Assembly (NCBI GenBank): GCA_023935145.1
Contig: CM043699.1
Span: forward strand, 131,138,536 to 131,202,535
Reading direction: 5' to 3'
DNA: 64,000 nt
DNA from: Bretschneidera sinensis
Taxonomy: Eukaryota; Streptophyta; Magnoliopsida; Brassicales; Akaniaceae
The first letter of the stretch is position 1. Each line of letters opens with the position of its first letter. Below the pieces are notes generated by a model, which had not been told where the DNA came from, did not search any database, and saw only the letters and a program-made list of their open reading frames with translations. This document shows positions 24,230 through 34,746 of this stretch, piece by piece. The position numbers and the translations under genes were made by a program.

Positions 24230-24665
24230 ATCCCCCACTTGTTTGAAAAACCAATTTTGAAAAATATTTCCACAATATCTCCGCGTTTTATATGCATAAA
24301 TAAGGTATTTTTCGATTTAAAACCTTCTATTAGTATAAACAACTCAAAGTCATATCGAAATGAACAGTATCCTTTAGACTAAACCAATATTCTTATGTGA
24401 TACACCGTTTTCTATTTAAATCAAAATCATTTGATTTAAACTAATGTTTTTTTGGGTTTTCAAACAACTATTTATTCTCATTTTTCTAATAATCCTCCAC
24501 TTGTTTGAAAAACCAATTTTGAAAAATATTGCCACAATATCTCTGAGTCTTATATGCATAAAGAAGATATCTTTCGATTTAAAACCTTTTATTAGTGTAA
24601 ACAACTCAAAATCATATCGAAATGAATGGTATCCTTTAGATTAAACTAACATTCCTATGTGATAC
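24150..24665. repeat. tandem duplication across the LTR/polypurine junction
   Basis: A unit of about 261 bases beginning TTCTATTTAAAT starts at about 24150 and again at 24410. It includes the last 80 bases of the LTR, the purine tract (TAATCCCCCACTTG / TAATCCTCCACTTG) and about 160 internal bases up to ATGTGATAC. The element therefore carries a second partial LTR end inside. Confidence 0.85.
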
Positions 24666-25029
24666 GACCGGAGCCACCGCACACATACAATTTTCTTTTT
24701 TCGGTGATAATTTATTTTCAAGTAGCACTATTATGGCCATATGCTATATCTTGATTTCAAGAACCTCAAGAGAGCAAACCATAACTCTCTATAAGAAACG
24801 ACACCACTCCTTTGTTCATATAGGTGAAGTTCCTATTACATTTCCGTTACTAGAATGCATTTTATAACTTCATTAAGAGTTTAACTCATCCCCTAAAATG
24901 TAACGGACGATATTGTCTTTCTTAATTATGAACCAATTTTGTGACAATATCAATAGTCAATCACAGTAACTTGTTATTACTCATTAAAACCTAGAACTAG
25001 TGGTCTACTAGCATTAGGTTGGGTTGCCA

Positions 25030-25400
25030 TCACTGCTGACTTTTAAATGGTGATACTCATCTCTTTAGATATACTACTTACTAGGTCTCTTGCGAGTGTC
25101 TTAGTAAGTGGATCAGCCAAGTTCTTATTTAACTTTATATAGACAATTGTAATGATACAATCTTGTATCAATTGTCTCACATACTCATGTCTAGACTGAT
25201 ATGTCTAGATTTACTATTGAAGGTACCACTCACAAAACTTCATTATCACAAAGTATGGATTTTAAATGCATAGGACATGGCCACAAAATTTATTTCCAAC
25301 GATAATTTTTAATTAATCCATTCAATTTTTTTTCTCAGTTGTTGTCGAGGTAATTAATTCGGATTTCATTGTGTGAGACATGCAACTTTGTTTCTTACTC
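25030..25400 (-). pseudogene. Copia RNase H C-terminal remnant (derivative A)
   Basis: The minus strand resembles the end of Copia pol: a region equivalent to MSHTMKSELIA, a histidine/arginine stretch around RHEYVRQLI, then a LADPLTK-like motif near 25120. Stops and indels are frequent. The same block is seen at 44960-45360 in the sister copy. Confidence 0.65.
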
Positions 25401-27230
25401 TTCCAAGAAACATCACCTCCTCCTAGGTATTTTATATCTCTTACTCTCGTCATCCGACTAACATTAGTGTATCATCTTGATACAACTATATTACCATGGC
25501 ATCAGTATATCCTCTTGATACAATCGGTTCAATTCAAACCTATGATTTCTTTTAGATAACCAAAGATTCTAGTAAATTTGTATATTCTCGTAATGTACTA
25601 TAAAGTACTCAAAGCATAACCCCGCTAAACTTTCTCACTTTAATTTTCATAAAATGTATTTCTTGGTTTCACTTATATCAAACATATAAGTTCAAGATTT
25701 CAACCAATTTTCACATATATTTACGGTATTCTATAATATAATTAATACTCCCACATTTAAAATATATATAAAAAATTCTTTACATTAACAACAATAAGAA
25801 ATTAATTATTTCATTGTTAAACAAAGAAATAACCACCACATTTCTACTACGTGGGTAATTTCTGAATGCACAAGTTACTACTCAATGTAGCTATAAATAA
25901 ATATAATTGAGGAATTGATCATACAAACGAAGCCCAGTTTTGATATTGAATATCAAAACTCTACGTCCACACTTTTATTAGTACAAAAACTCTTATTTTG
26001 TCTGAAACAAGTGGTCAGACTCTCTGAGTCATCATTAGGACATTTGTTCAATATTACCATATACATTACCATATCTTCTTCATTAAGATACATATGCAAT
26101 ATCACTCATGGTGATCAAAATGTTCGAGTTATATGGCGTCTTCACTTACCACTTCTAGAAATGTCATTTTTCATATGTGCATCTACAATTAATTCTTCTT
26201 ACACATGTATCAATTGATCACGTGAGTTTTCTATGCATAAACCAAAACAACCCCTATCATTGTGCTTTAACACAATGTTACTCATATTCATATTATGTCT
26301 TAAAGATATACACACAAACACAGAAATTTATTAACTTTGTGTTTATTATACATAACAGTAACATCTCAAGCAAGATATTATCTTTTGAACATTAATTGTT
26401 TATGAATAAATCTAGAGATGTTATATCATTTCCACTAGACAGATATATAACTATGCATTTTTAAGTCAAAATTTATTTGATAACAACTCAAGCACACAAA
26501 TAAGCTATGGCAATAAATGTTCATAGTGATTTTTACTATAAATTTATAATAAATCTCAATTTAATATCTCATGTAAATATATAGTGTCACTAAATAATTT
26601 AATCAACCAAATAAAATTAAATTATAAATTTAAATGTATACAGGCCAAATGGCCTCACAGTTTTAACAAATGAAACCAAACTAATTGACATGTTATTGAC
26701 ATCCTCAAATATATTCTACATCCAATTTCGTTTTCAAAATAATTAAATTTGCATACCACTATATACAAAAGTAAATTATTTTTACCTTTATGTAAATGGT
26801 ATCAGAACAACCATGACAAATAAAACAAGATTTTAAAGGACATGTTATATTTTCAAATGAAATTTTATTGTCAACCACTTCACTTGCAATGGTTCAAAAT
26901 TACTATTCCAATCAAAGGTTTTGCTGGTTAAACCTCATCTCTTATATATGCACACAAACTTAAAATTTAGTCTCTTTAAAATCACAAACCATATTTAATT
27001 TAATGTTTGTGTAAACAACTGCGCAGAAAAAAAATTCAAGCATACCTTTTGGTTTCGTAGGAAATTAATTAAACATTGGTTTCACAGAGTTAATGTCAGT
27101 GAATAGATCGTACAAGCAATTTGACAATGTGTTGAGAATATGTCCACGACAGAGCAACTCGTTCTCCTCTCTTTTCTTTTCTTTTCTTTTCTTTATGTAG
27201 TTAATTAGTTTATCACTGCTGTTTGAGGCT
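25400..27230 (-). other. conserved non-coding internal domain of derivative A
   Basis: No convincing ORF. It matches, in reverse complement, the interior of the sister copy (about 43745-44960), for example GATCAATTGATACATGTGT-type blocks, the stretch around TAAATTTATAGTAAAA, and GGCCATTTGGCCTG. Its conservation in two copies shows it belongs to the element. Confidence 0.7.
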
Positions 27231-27233
27231 GCT

Positions 27234-27430
27234 CTCATTCCTTAGGTATTGGATCATCAAGAAAAGTCTGCAGATTTGGATCCAGTATGTAGGAAATTTT
27301 CAACACTGTAAACAAGAACATAATCTTGTCTTGCCATCGGCTAAAATTATTTCCATCGAATCTATCCAGCTTGACGAATTCTTGTTTGTCACTTTGAATG
27401 ATTTTGTCTCCATTTTATTTGAAGAAAATA
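27234..27430 (-). pseudogene. Copia gag N-terminal remnant (derivative A)
   Basis: Minus-strand reading gives KLDRFDGNNFSRWQDKIMF and LKISYILDPNLQ, the conserved opening of plant Copia gag. It starts within a few bases of the 5' LTR and breaks off after about 60 codons. Confidence 0.8.
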
Positions 27431-27442
27431 AAGCCTTAAAAT

Positions 27443-28078
27443 TGTTGTAAGATTTTCTTAAACGTGAACAAAATATGAGAATTAAGACTTAGAGGCGTGT
27501 AGTAAACACTGTCTTTAAGGCTTTATTCGTCCCTATTTGAATAAACAAGTTTGCTATGGGTTACAGATGAATAGTCATCCAGGATACAACTAAGTCTCAA
27601 AATTGAAGTCTATAGACAAAAAAATCTGGAAAGCTTTCGATTTAATTATGTTTTAAAATACTGAAATATTATGGCGGAGTTTTGAGAGAAAAAAAGAGAA
27701 GAAAGAAAGAATAAAGAATAAAGAATAAAGAAATGAATTGTGTTCTTAAAGTGGGAAGTGGTGAGTATTTATAGGTGTAGAAGCAGCTCTTCAAATGGTT
27801 CTGAAGAGTCATGTTTTTCTAGTTGGAAAGATATGGTTTTTTCAGATTTAATGAGAGTCTTACGATTATATCTGTTAGTTTTTAATAGATTAGATCGTGT
27901 CTGTTAAAAAAACAATTGATAAATCTCACACCTTTTCTATTTAAATTACAACATTTGATTTAAACTGATACCTTTTGATTTAATCTCACACTTTTTTTTT
28001 TATGTAAATCAAAATCATTTAATTTAAATTAATGCCTTTTGGGTTTTCAAACAACCTTTTACTCTCATTTTTCTAACA
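27443..28078 (-). repeat. 5' LTR of Copia derivative A
   Basis: 636 bases, from TGTTGTAAG to CTAACA in plus view. It is longer than its partner, with indels such as a GAATAAA duplication near 27708-27730. Confidence 0.88.
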
Positions 28079-28705
28079 ACTAAAACAACTTGTGCAAAAG
28101 TCTGCTGGAAAAATGTTTGTCTTCTAAAATCAGGAGGAGTTTTGCGTTTAAAGGAACTTTAAGAGTGGAACATTACCTGCACTTTGCAGATTATTTGGCT
28201 TCTGTCTACTAGTATAGGTTCTCTTTGGTTTGCCTTTATCAAGAGCTATGATTTAAAAAATAGAAGCTTCTGGTCAGTTTCAGTCCCAGTTGAGTGCTCC
28301 TGGACATGGAAAAAGCTCCTAAAGTTGAGAGCTATTACTAGGCCCTTTATTAAGCATATTATTGGAAATAGGCTGGATATTTTTCTATGGTTTGATTGCT
28401 GGCACTGTTTGGGTCCTTTAGTGAAGAAGTTTGGCAGTAGAATTATGAATGACTCGGCTATTAGAGAACATGCTTCTATCGTTGAGGTCATAAACAATGG
28501 AATGTGGAACTATCCTGTTGTTAAATCTGAGGCTTTGGTGGAAATCCAAGCTACAATATGCTTTATGCAGCTTGCCATGAATCAACAAGATCATGCATGC
28601 TCTATGGTGTATCTCTCCATCTGGTAAATTCCATGCTAAATCCACATGGGAAACCATTAGAATGAAAAAAAGCCAAAGTTCTGTAGCACAAACTGAGATG
28701 GTTCC
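28079..28705 (+). pseudogene. LINE ORF2 middle fragment (post-RT region)
   Basis: Continues the LINE after the Copia insertion: CAKVCWKNVCLLKSGG near 28095, then KEWNITCTLQIIWLL, a WSWKKLLKLR-like motif and FLWFDCWHCLGPL near 28390. This is the typical plant LINE segment between RT and the C-terminal zinc domain (WxxW...DPW-H..GPL). It is interrupted at 28705 by the Tat-like element. One or two frameshifts lie near 28625. Confidence 0.8.
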
Positions 28706-29273
28706 TATTGATGCCGAAGATCTGCTGCTGAGCTCGAGGCCTGTTATTCTGGTGTCTGCATAAGGAAATAGGGGTGAACTAAAAGGTCACCGGAAGATAA
28801 AGAGGTGGTGCCTCTAGGGACTCTTTGATGCCTTTGTCAGTGTGAGAATTTGAAGAAATAAAGAGAATTAAGATACTGGTGTTTTCAGTAATGAGTATGA
28901 GGTTGGAGATGATACTGAATTCACATACCTTGGGCCTTTTATAGTGTTCATGAGGTAAGCTGTTCACGTGCCCGGAATGGTGTGATGTCTAAGATCTTGT
29001 TTCCTTGACAGAGGGAAGGCATTTGTCGCGTGTTCAGAGGTGGATTAGTCCCCATAATCACACTTACACTTCTGCATGGGAGTCCTCGAGTGACGATGGT
29101 TACATCAACTGCTTGTTTCATGTGTCGTTCTGTTACTGGAGGGGAGTTGTCTTGCGTGTTAATAGGCTACTGGGAGGTGGCTTGTGGGCGTGGCCACATG
29201 CTGTTTGGTCAAATGAGGAGAATCACTCAATGTGTCGTCGGTTCACTGGAAGGTGACTTTATTGGTTGTATCA
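28706..29273 (-). repeat. 3' LTR of the Tat-like element
   Basis: About 568 bases, from TATTGATGCC to GTATCA in plus view. It carries a minus-strand TATA box at 28937-28943. Confidence 0.88.
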
Positions 29274-29288
29274 GAAGCCCCCCACTTC
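29274..29288 (-). other. polypurine tract of the Tat-like element
   Basis: The minus strand reads GAAGTGGGGGGCTTC directly against the LTR, which sets the element's orientation as minus. Confidence 0.7.
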
Positions 29289-29344
29289 TTTAAGTATATT
29301 CATGTGCTTCGAGGGAGTAGAGCTTTGACCTGAAAGATGTTGGA

Positions 29345-30440
29345 GAACGTTTTGAGGAGCAACCAATATGATCGGCTTTGGAGGCACTGGGTTGAGCATT
29401 TGAGCGTTAGTCATCTTGCTCAGCCTTAGAAATGTTGGGTTGAGTATTTAAGCAGCAGTTAATATGCTCGACCTTAGAGATGTTGGTCCGAGCATTTGAT
29501 CAACAATCAATATGCTTGGCCTTAGAGACATTGGTCTGAGCATTGGAGTAGCAGTCAATATGCTCGGCCTTGAAGACGTTGGTCCGAGCATTTGATCAAC
29601 AATCAATATGCTCGACCTTGGAGATATTGGTCCAAGCATTTGATCATCAGTCAATATACTTGACCTTGGAGACGTTGGTCCGAGTATTTGATCTGCAGTC
29701 AATAAGTTCGACTTTGGAGACATTGATCCGAGTATTTGATCAGTAGTCAATATGTTCGGCCTTGGAGATGTTGGTCCGAACATTTGATCAGCAGTCAATA
29801 TGCTCGATTTTGAAGACGTTGGTTCGAACATTTGAGCAGCAGTCAATATGCTCAACCTTGGAGACATTGGTCCGAGTATTTGATCAACAGTCAATATACT
29901 CAGCCTTGGAGACGTTGGTCTGAGAATTTGAGCAACAGTCAATATGCTCGGCCTTGGAGATGTTAGTCCGAGCATTTGATCAGCAGTCAATATTCTCAGC
30001 CTTGGAGACATTGGTCCGAGTATTTGAGCAATAATCAATATGCTCGGGTTTGGAAATGTTGGTTCGAGCATATGAGCAGCAATCAATATGCTCAGCCTTG
30101 GAGATGTTGGTTTAAGCATTTGATCTGCAGTTAATATGCTCGATGTTGGAGACATTGGTCCGAGCATTTGAGAAACAGTCAATATGCTCGGGCTTAGAAA
30201 CGTTGATCCGAGCATTTGAGCAACAGTTAATATGCTTAGCCTTAGAGACATTAGTCCAAGCATTTGATCAGCAATCAATATGCTCGGCCTTGGAGACGTT
30301 AGTCTGAGCATTTGATCAGCAGTCAATATGCTCGGCCTTGGAGATATTGGTCTGAGCATTTGAGTAGCAGTCAATATGCTCGACCTTGGAGACATTGGTA
30401 CAAGAATTTGGTAAACAGTCAATATGCTCGGCCTTGGAGA
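29345..30440. repeat. 48-bp tandem (satellite-like) array, about 22-23 units
   Basis: The consensus unit contains AATATGCTCGGCCTTGGAGA, then CGTTGGTCCGAGCATTTGAT and CAGCAGTC: 48 bases. Units diverge mainly by C/T and G/A changes without changing length. As 48 is a multiple of three, one minus-strand frame stays open for 324 codons (29448-30422) as a 16-residue repeat (ILTADQMLGPTSPRPS consensus). It lies 70 bases inside the 3' LTR, where Tat/Ogre elements are known to grow tandem repeats. I treat it as an array, not a proven gene. Confidence 0.95.
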
Positions 30441-31042
30441 ACCCTTGCTTTGGTCTGGGCTATCTGTCTTTGAAGTTCTTAGTGGTTTTTTAGGTCTTTT
30501 TTTCTGGAGTTTTTAGTGGACTTTTGGGCTTCTCCCTTGGAGCCCCTGGTAAGCTTTTGGGCTTTCTTCCCCTAGAGCCCCTAGTGGGTTGTTGGGCTTA
30601 CACTAAGGGTATTTTGGACCATATTTCTATTGTTGGGATTTGGACAATTTCCTTAACCTTTTGGGGCCTATAAAAAAACAAACCTTTGGGTCATTTCCAG
30701 GACCTTATATAAGGTCATATAATGCAGGGGCGTTGGGCCATTTAATGTGTGCAATTGTTTCAAATGAAATAGCGACGCTGATTATAAATTGTGTGCCTTT
30801 TGTCGAATTGGGGAGCAAAATCATGCCTTGGGGAATGTAATAACACCTTGGGTTCCCCCAGTACCATTTTTTTGTGGCTGAAGGAACTTTGGGGAGCATA
30901 AAAGTGCCTCGAGCACATGAAACATCGCATCATTATGATTGTCAGAGCTCTTGAAGAATGTAACGGTGCCTCGGTCACACCAAAAGTCACGTCTTCCCAA
31001 CTGTAGCAGAGTTAATTTTCCTCATTTGTCACGCCCGTATTC
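30441..31042. other. spacer between array and extra gene
   Basis: Holds diverged short direct repeats of a GGAGCCCCTGGTAAGCTTTT / AGAGCCCCTAGTGGGTTGTT type (about 30540-30600), a CTTATATAAGG palindrome near 30705-30715, and a run of imperfect repeats around GCCTTGGG / GCCTCG (30820-30980). No coding call. The right part likely serves as promoter for the extra gene. Confidence 0.5.
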
Positions 31043-31050
31043 CTATATAA
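31043..31050 (+). promoter_or_regulatory. TATA box for the antisense extra gene
   Basis: CTATATAA followed by GGG at 31043-31053, then a CT-rich stretch (TCATTTCTCTTCACC) where transcription would start about 30 bases downstream. It is on the plus strand, opposite to the element's LTR promoters. Confidence 0.55.
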
Positions 31051-31329
31051 GGGTGGCTCATTCTCATTTCTCTTCACCTCATTTCATTTGCAATCAGAGA
31101 GAAATTTGATAGCCTGTGGAGTTGGTCAAGAGTATGAGAGTGTAAGTTTAAGAGTTCTTGGAGTTCTTGGGAGATTTGGAGTGCTTGGAGTTGGGTTAAA
31201 AAGCCTTTGGGAGCGTATTTTCTTGAAAAGAGATCGAGGTGTGGGGTTAAGAAGGGATCACTGCTCGGAGTAGGCACGGGTATTCAACCTTGGTGAGTCT
31301 TTTTGTCTTCAGCAGATAGACTTCGTGAT

Positions 31330-33150
31330 AGGCTAAGTAGTGGTAGTGATGATAGCGGGGATTTATCTAGGGAGTTGGAGGAGGCGATGAACTTGTCCTC
31401 TAGTGGAAGTGAGTCTTAAGAGGGGCCACTAGCCATGTTTCCCTACACTCCTGGGGGGGAAGAGGAAGAGGAGGAGGATTTCTCCTCTGAAGGCGAGGAT
31501 GAGGTTGATAGGACCTTGGCTGAGCTAAGGGTTGATATGATGGTCGAGGAGAGAGTTCAATGGTCGTTCGCGGCAAACTCTGTGCCCTGCCAGATAGAGG
31601 AAGGAGAGATTGAAGTCATCTGGAGGGTGTAATGTATTCCTAAGGAGTACACCCTTAGCCCAGCTGGGGTTGGAGAAAGGGCTTGTGACGCCCTCTCGAG
31701 CCCCGCGCCTTATGAGTTGTGTGTTTATGAGCAGTACATAAAGGTCAGGCTCAAGTTTCATCTCCATCCCTTCTTCTGCGCAGTGCTAAAGTACTTTGAC
31801 ATAGCACTGTGTCAGTTGGTGCCCAATTCGGTGCGCCTGATCATGGCTTTTATCTGTGTTTGCACAGAGGTGAGGGGTTTGATGAACATTAATGTCTTCA
31901 AGGCCCATTTCCAAATAAGCAAGCACGGCCAGACCAGATGGGTCATGATCAGCTTGAGGGTGAATAAGAAGTTGGTGAAGAGGAAGCCTTCCTCGATCAA
32001 GAAATGGAAGAAGTCATTTTTCTTGGTCCAGAATGAGAGGAGCTTCCAAGTCCCTCTTTGCTGGAGTTTGGACCGAGTGGGCAAGTGTAAAAACCACACA
32101 TCCTGCATCGCGAGCAGGAGACGCTGAGGGTTATGGTGGCTGCACCTTTGGATGTGGAGGTTCTATATGATAACAACGAGTTGGTGAGGCGTGGCCTCTG
32201 CCCCAGTTGCCTAGAGGAAAACCTAAAGCGCGATAATCTCGGTGTTTGTGCCTTCCCTCTCTCCCTCTTTTGCTTTATCTTTTCTTTGCATTTCGCTTTA
32301 CTTTTTTATGCCTTTATCTAGCATTATACTTGCGTTTTTTTTGTTCTTGTTCTAAGCAGAGATGGATGCCATTGCTGGAGCCAGAGAACAGGCTAGAAAG
32401 ATAGCCTAAGAGAAGAAAAGGGCAGCCCAGGCAGGGAAGCAGCCCGCGCGCCCAAAGCTCAAGAAAGAGGTTGCGGACCCTTTCTCCCATCACAATTTAT
32501 GTGGAGAGCCCATCTGAGCTCTCCCCCAAATCGAATGTTGCCCCTGCTGCACCCTCTTGAGTCTACCCAAGCACCATCCTCGTTGCGGGGTGCTTCTTCT
32601 GCGGCTGCAATCTTCACGCCCAACTGGGGTTTAAAGGTTGATGACTCGGTCTTCGCCTATCCTCGGGTGGCCCGAGAGCATTTTGTCTTGGTGATCCCAC
32701 CCTGAGACATGATCGAGCTCTCTCGGAAGCCGATCGAGGGGCTTTACTCAGTGGTTGATACCTTGACCTCCTAGGTAAAAGCTGTCACTTTTCCTTTTTC
32801 CTTAAGTTTATTTTTATCAACTGCTTAGCTAACGACACTTCATTTTGTTTCAGTCTAGCGTGCTTCTCGGAGTGCTGTCACACTAGTGCCATCAAAGACT
32901 GGACGAGAGCTGTGAGCTCGTCCAGCAGCTGCAGGCATCCCTGGAAGGGGCTAACAGGGCCAAGGTCGAGGCCATGCAAGAGAGGGACGTCCTGCGGCTG
33001 GAGAGAGACGCTGTAGTAGCCTTGGAGCAGCGGTTGAGGGGGGAAGCGGATGATGCCACTCAGAAGGCAGTGGAGGAGGTTCTGACTGCATTCAAGGACT
33101 CAACCTCCTACCGGGAAGTTGTCAAGAGAGCCATGGAGGAGTTCTTGAAG
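31330..33150 (+). pseudogene. extra ORF with Transposase_28-like domain, antisense to the Tat-like element
   Basis: Plus-strand coding pieces: an acidic leader (PGGEEEEEEDFSSEGEDEVD) near 31445; VQWSFAANSVPCQIEEGEIE near 31555; then from 31690 a domain with YELCVYEQYIK, HPFFCAVLKYFDIALCQLVP and VFKAHFQISKHGQTRW. This resembles PF04195 (putative gypsy-type transposon), found in extra ORFs of Tat elements. Two apparent introns with GT-AG ends and pyrimidine tracts lie at about 32242-32359 and 32775-32853. The last part (about 32920-33150) encodes a coiled coil (MQERDVLRLERDAVVALEQR). In-frame stops near 31630, 32125 and elsewhere indicate decay. Function of this ORF class is unknown. Confidence 0.65.
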
Positions 33151-33712
33151 TTGATGCTGAAAATCTGCTGCTGAGCTGGAGGCCTGTTATTTTGGTGTTT
33201 GCATAAAGAAAGAGGGGTGAACTAAAAGGTCACTGGAGGAGAAGGGGGTTGTGCCTCCGGGGACTCTCCGATGCCTTTATAAATGTAAGGTTTTGAAGAA
33301 ATAGAGAGAATTAATATACTGGTGTTTTCAGTAATGAGTTTGAGGTTGGAGATGATTCTAAATTCACATACCTTGAGCTTTTTATAGTGTTCTTAAGGTA
33401 AGCTGGTCATGTGCCCAAAATGGCGTGATCCCTAAAGTCTCGCTTCTCTGGTGGAGGGCCTTTGTCGCGTGTTCAGCTGTAGATTAGTCCCCATAATCAC
33501 GGTTACACTTCTGCATGGAAATCTGCGAGTGACGATGGTTATGTCAACTGCTCGTTCCACGTGTCGTTTGGTTACTGGAGAGGAGTTGTCTTGCGTGTCG
33601 ACAGGCTACTAGGAGGTGCCTTGTGGGCGTGGCCATGTGCCGTTTGGTCAAATGAGGAGAATCACTTCACGTGTCGGCAGTTCACTAGAGGGTGACTTTA
33701 TTGGCTGTATCA
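33151..33712 (-). repeat. 5' LTR of the Tat-like element
   Basis: About 562 bases, from TTGATGCTGAAAATC to GTATCA in plus view. The adjacent inner sequence is the coiled-coil coding end of the extra gene, with no recognisable tRNA primer site, so the normal 5' leader and gag-pol appear deleted. Confidence 0.85.
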
Positions 33713-34170
33713 GTTCCCAAACTTTATTCCTAAGCACAACTTTATCCTTGACAAATTATCCACTAAGAGCATACTGAAAAATTGGGGTATTCCTATTGAT
33801 GATAAGTGCCTTCTTTGCAATGTGGTTGAAGAATCCAGAGATCATATTTTCTTTACTTGTGACTTATCCAAGCAAGTTTGGTTTCAGCTGCAGCTAAAGT
33901 CTGGAATTGACAGTAAGCCTGTTGAGTCCTGGCAAGACGAATTCTCTTGGGCTCTAAGACACTTGAAGGGAAAAATCTCATGTATCGTCATCCTAAAGCT
34001 GACATGCATGGAATATTAACATATAAATTTGAGATTTTTCTTTAGGGAATTGTATTTATTGGACACTAAATCTGGAAGGACATGAAATCTAGTGTTCTTT
34101 CTCAACAATGGAAGCATATTGATTTGATTTCTTAAGAATTAAGTTGCAAAAAGGAAAGGGATGGCTTGTA
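33713..34170 (+). pseudogene. LINE ORF2 C-terminal zinc region (zf-RVT type)
   Basis: Begins PNFIPKHNFILDKLSTKSIL, then LLCNVVEESRDHIFFTCDLSKQVW, matching the zf-RVT pattern (CxxC...E..HLFF.C..S..VW). It continues in broken frames to about 34160 (WNI..F.F, then EWKH-like). This is the end of the LINE. Confidence 0.88.
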
Positions 34171-34435
34171 GAGTAGGGTCATGTATAAAATGAATTTCCT
34201 TGACAGAAATCGCACTTCAACTTGCTGCACTTGTACATTGAAATTTTTTTGAATTGCCAGGTGGGTAAAACGAAGACGATAATATAATAAAAATTGGTTT
34301 TATTGATTATTTTAATCACTTTACCAAACAACTTAGATAATATAAATCCAATAGGAGATTTTGGCCTGCAAAAAACGTAACCAATAGGGTGTCTGTGATC
34401 ACGCCTATCATTTAAGGATATAAAATATAAAGTAT

Positions 34436-34597
34436 AAATCAAGTTCATTCTTAAGTTTTATTTGGAGGTTGTTTAAATGTAAATTAAATTATTAAAATTT
34501 AAAATTTTAAAATTTTAAAATTTTAACAATTTAAATTTTAATAATTTAATTTACATTTAAACAACCTCCAAATAAAACTTAAGAATGAACTTGATTT
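34436..34597. repeat. foldback element with perfect 65-base arms
   Basis: 34436-34500 and 34533-34597 are exact reverse complements, separated by a 32-base AAAATTTT-rich loop that can itself pair further. Arms begin AAATCAAGTTCATTCTTAAG. No coding. It is either a young MITE or a hairpin locus; I saw no clear target duplication (flanks AGTAT and AAATTG). Confidence 0.93.
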
Positions 34598-34746
34598 AAA
34601 TTGTATTTATGCAAATACCCAAACAACACCTTAAAAACTTTGAAGAAGACAAGATCCTGATGACAAACTAGTTTAGTCACTGAAACTTTAGTTAATTAAG
34701 CTTATTTAAGATAATTTTCACTTTGTTATTTTATTCATTCAATTCA

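Larger units (their letters stand above)
23646..28078 (-). mobile_element. non-autonomous Copia derivative A, inserted in the LINE
   Basis: LTRs at 23646-24229 and 27443-28078 (TGTTGT...CTAACA ends in plus view) bound 3.2 kb of internal DNA. Orientation is minus: next to the left LTR the opposite strand reads CAAGTGGGGGAT (24230-24241), a polypurine tract, so the left LTR is the 3' one. Inside are a gag N-terminal piece, about 1.5 kb of non-coding sequence and an RNase H tail. Protease, integrase and most of RT are absent. Flanks show only an imperfect possible duplication (TAGAA / TAAAA). A relative with the same architecture lies at 42463-46523 in the opposite orientation. Confidence 0.85.
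28706..33712 (-). mobile_element. Tat-like Ty3/Gypsy derivative without gag-pol
   Basis: LTRs at 28706-29273 and 33151-33712 are flanked by the perfect 5-base duplication GTTCC (28701-28705 and 33713-33717). Rejoining the LINE at this site restores a WFPNF reading, supporting the borders. Orientation is minus: a purine tract (opposite strand of 29274-29288) abuts the left LTR, and both LTRs carry TATAAAA on the minus strand (28937-28943; 33380-33386). Inside, from 3' LTR to 5' LTR: a 48-bp tandem array, spacer, then an oppositely transcribed extra gene with a Transposase_28-like domain. Tandem arrays in the 3' region and antisense extra ORFs are known features of the Tat lineage. No gag, RT or integrase remains. 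Confidence 0.8.
20646..34170 (+). mobile_element. L1-clade LINE split by two nested LTR elements
   Basis: The LINE survives in three blocks: 20646-23645, 28079-28705 and 33713-34170. Reading along the plus strand they give the ORF1 tail, endonuclease, RT, post-RT region and C-terminal zinc region in the right order, so they are one element interrupted twice. The 5' end and poly-A tail were not defined. Multiple stops and frameshifts show it is dead. Confidence 0.85.

Noticed and set aside
29448..30422. 324-codon minus-strand ORF as a protein-coding gene
   Set aside because: It is fully explained by a 48-bp (multiple of three) tandem array lacking stops in that frame; kept as a finding, not as a gene.
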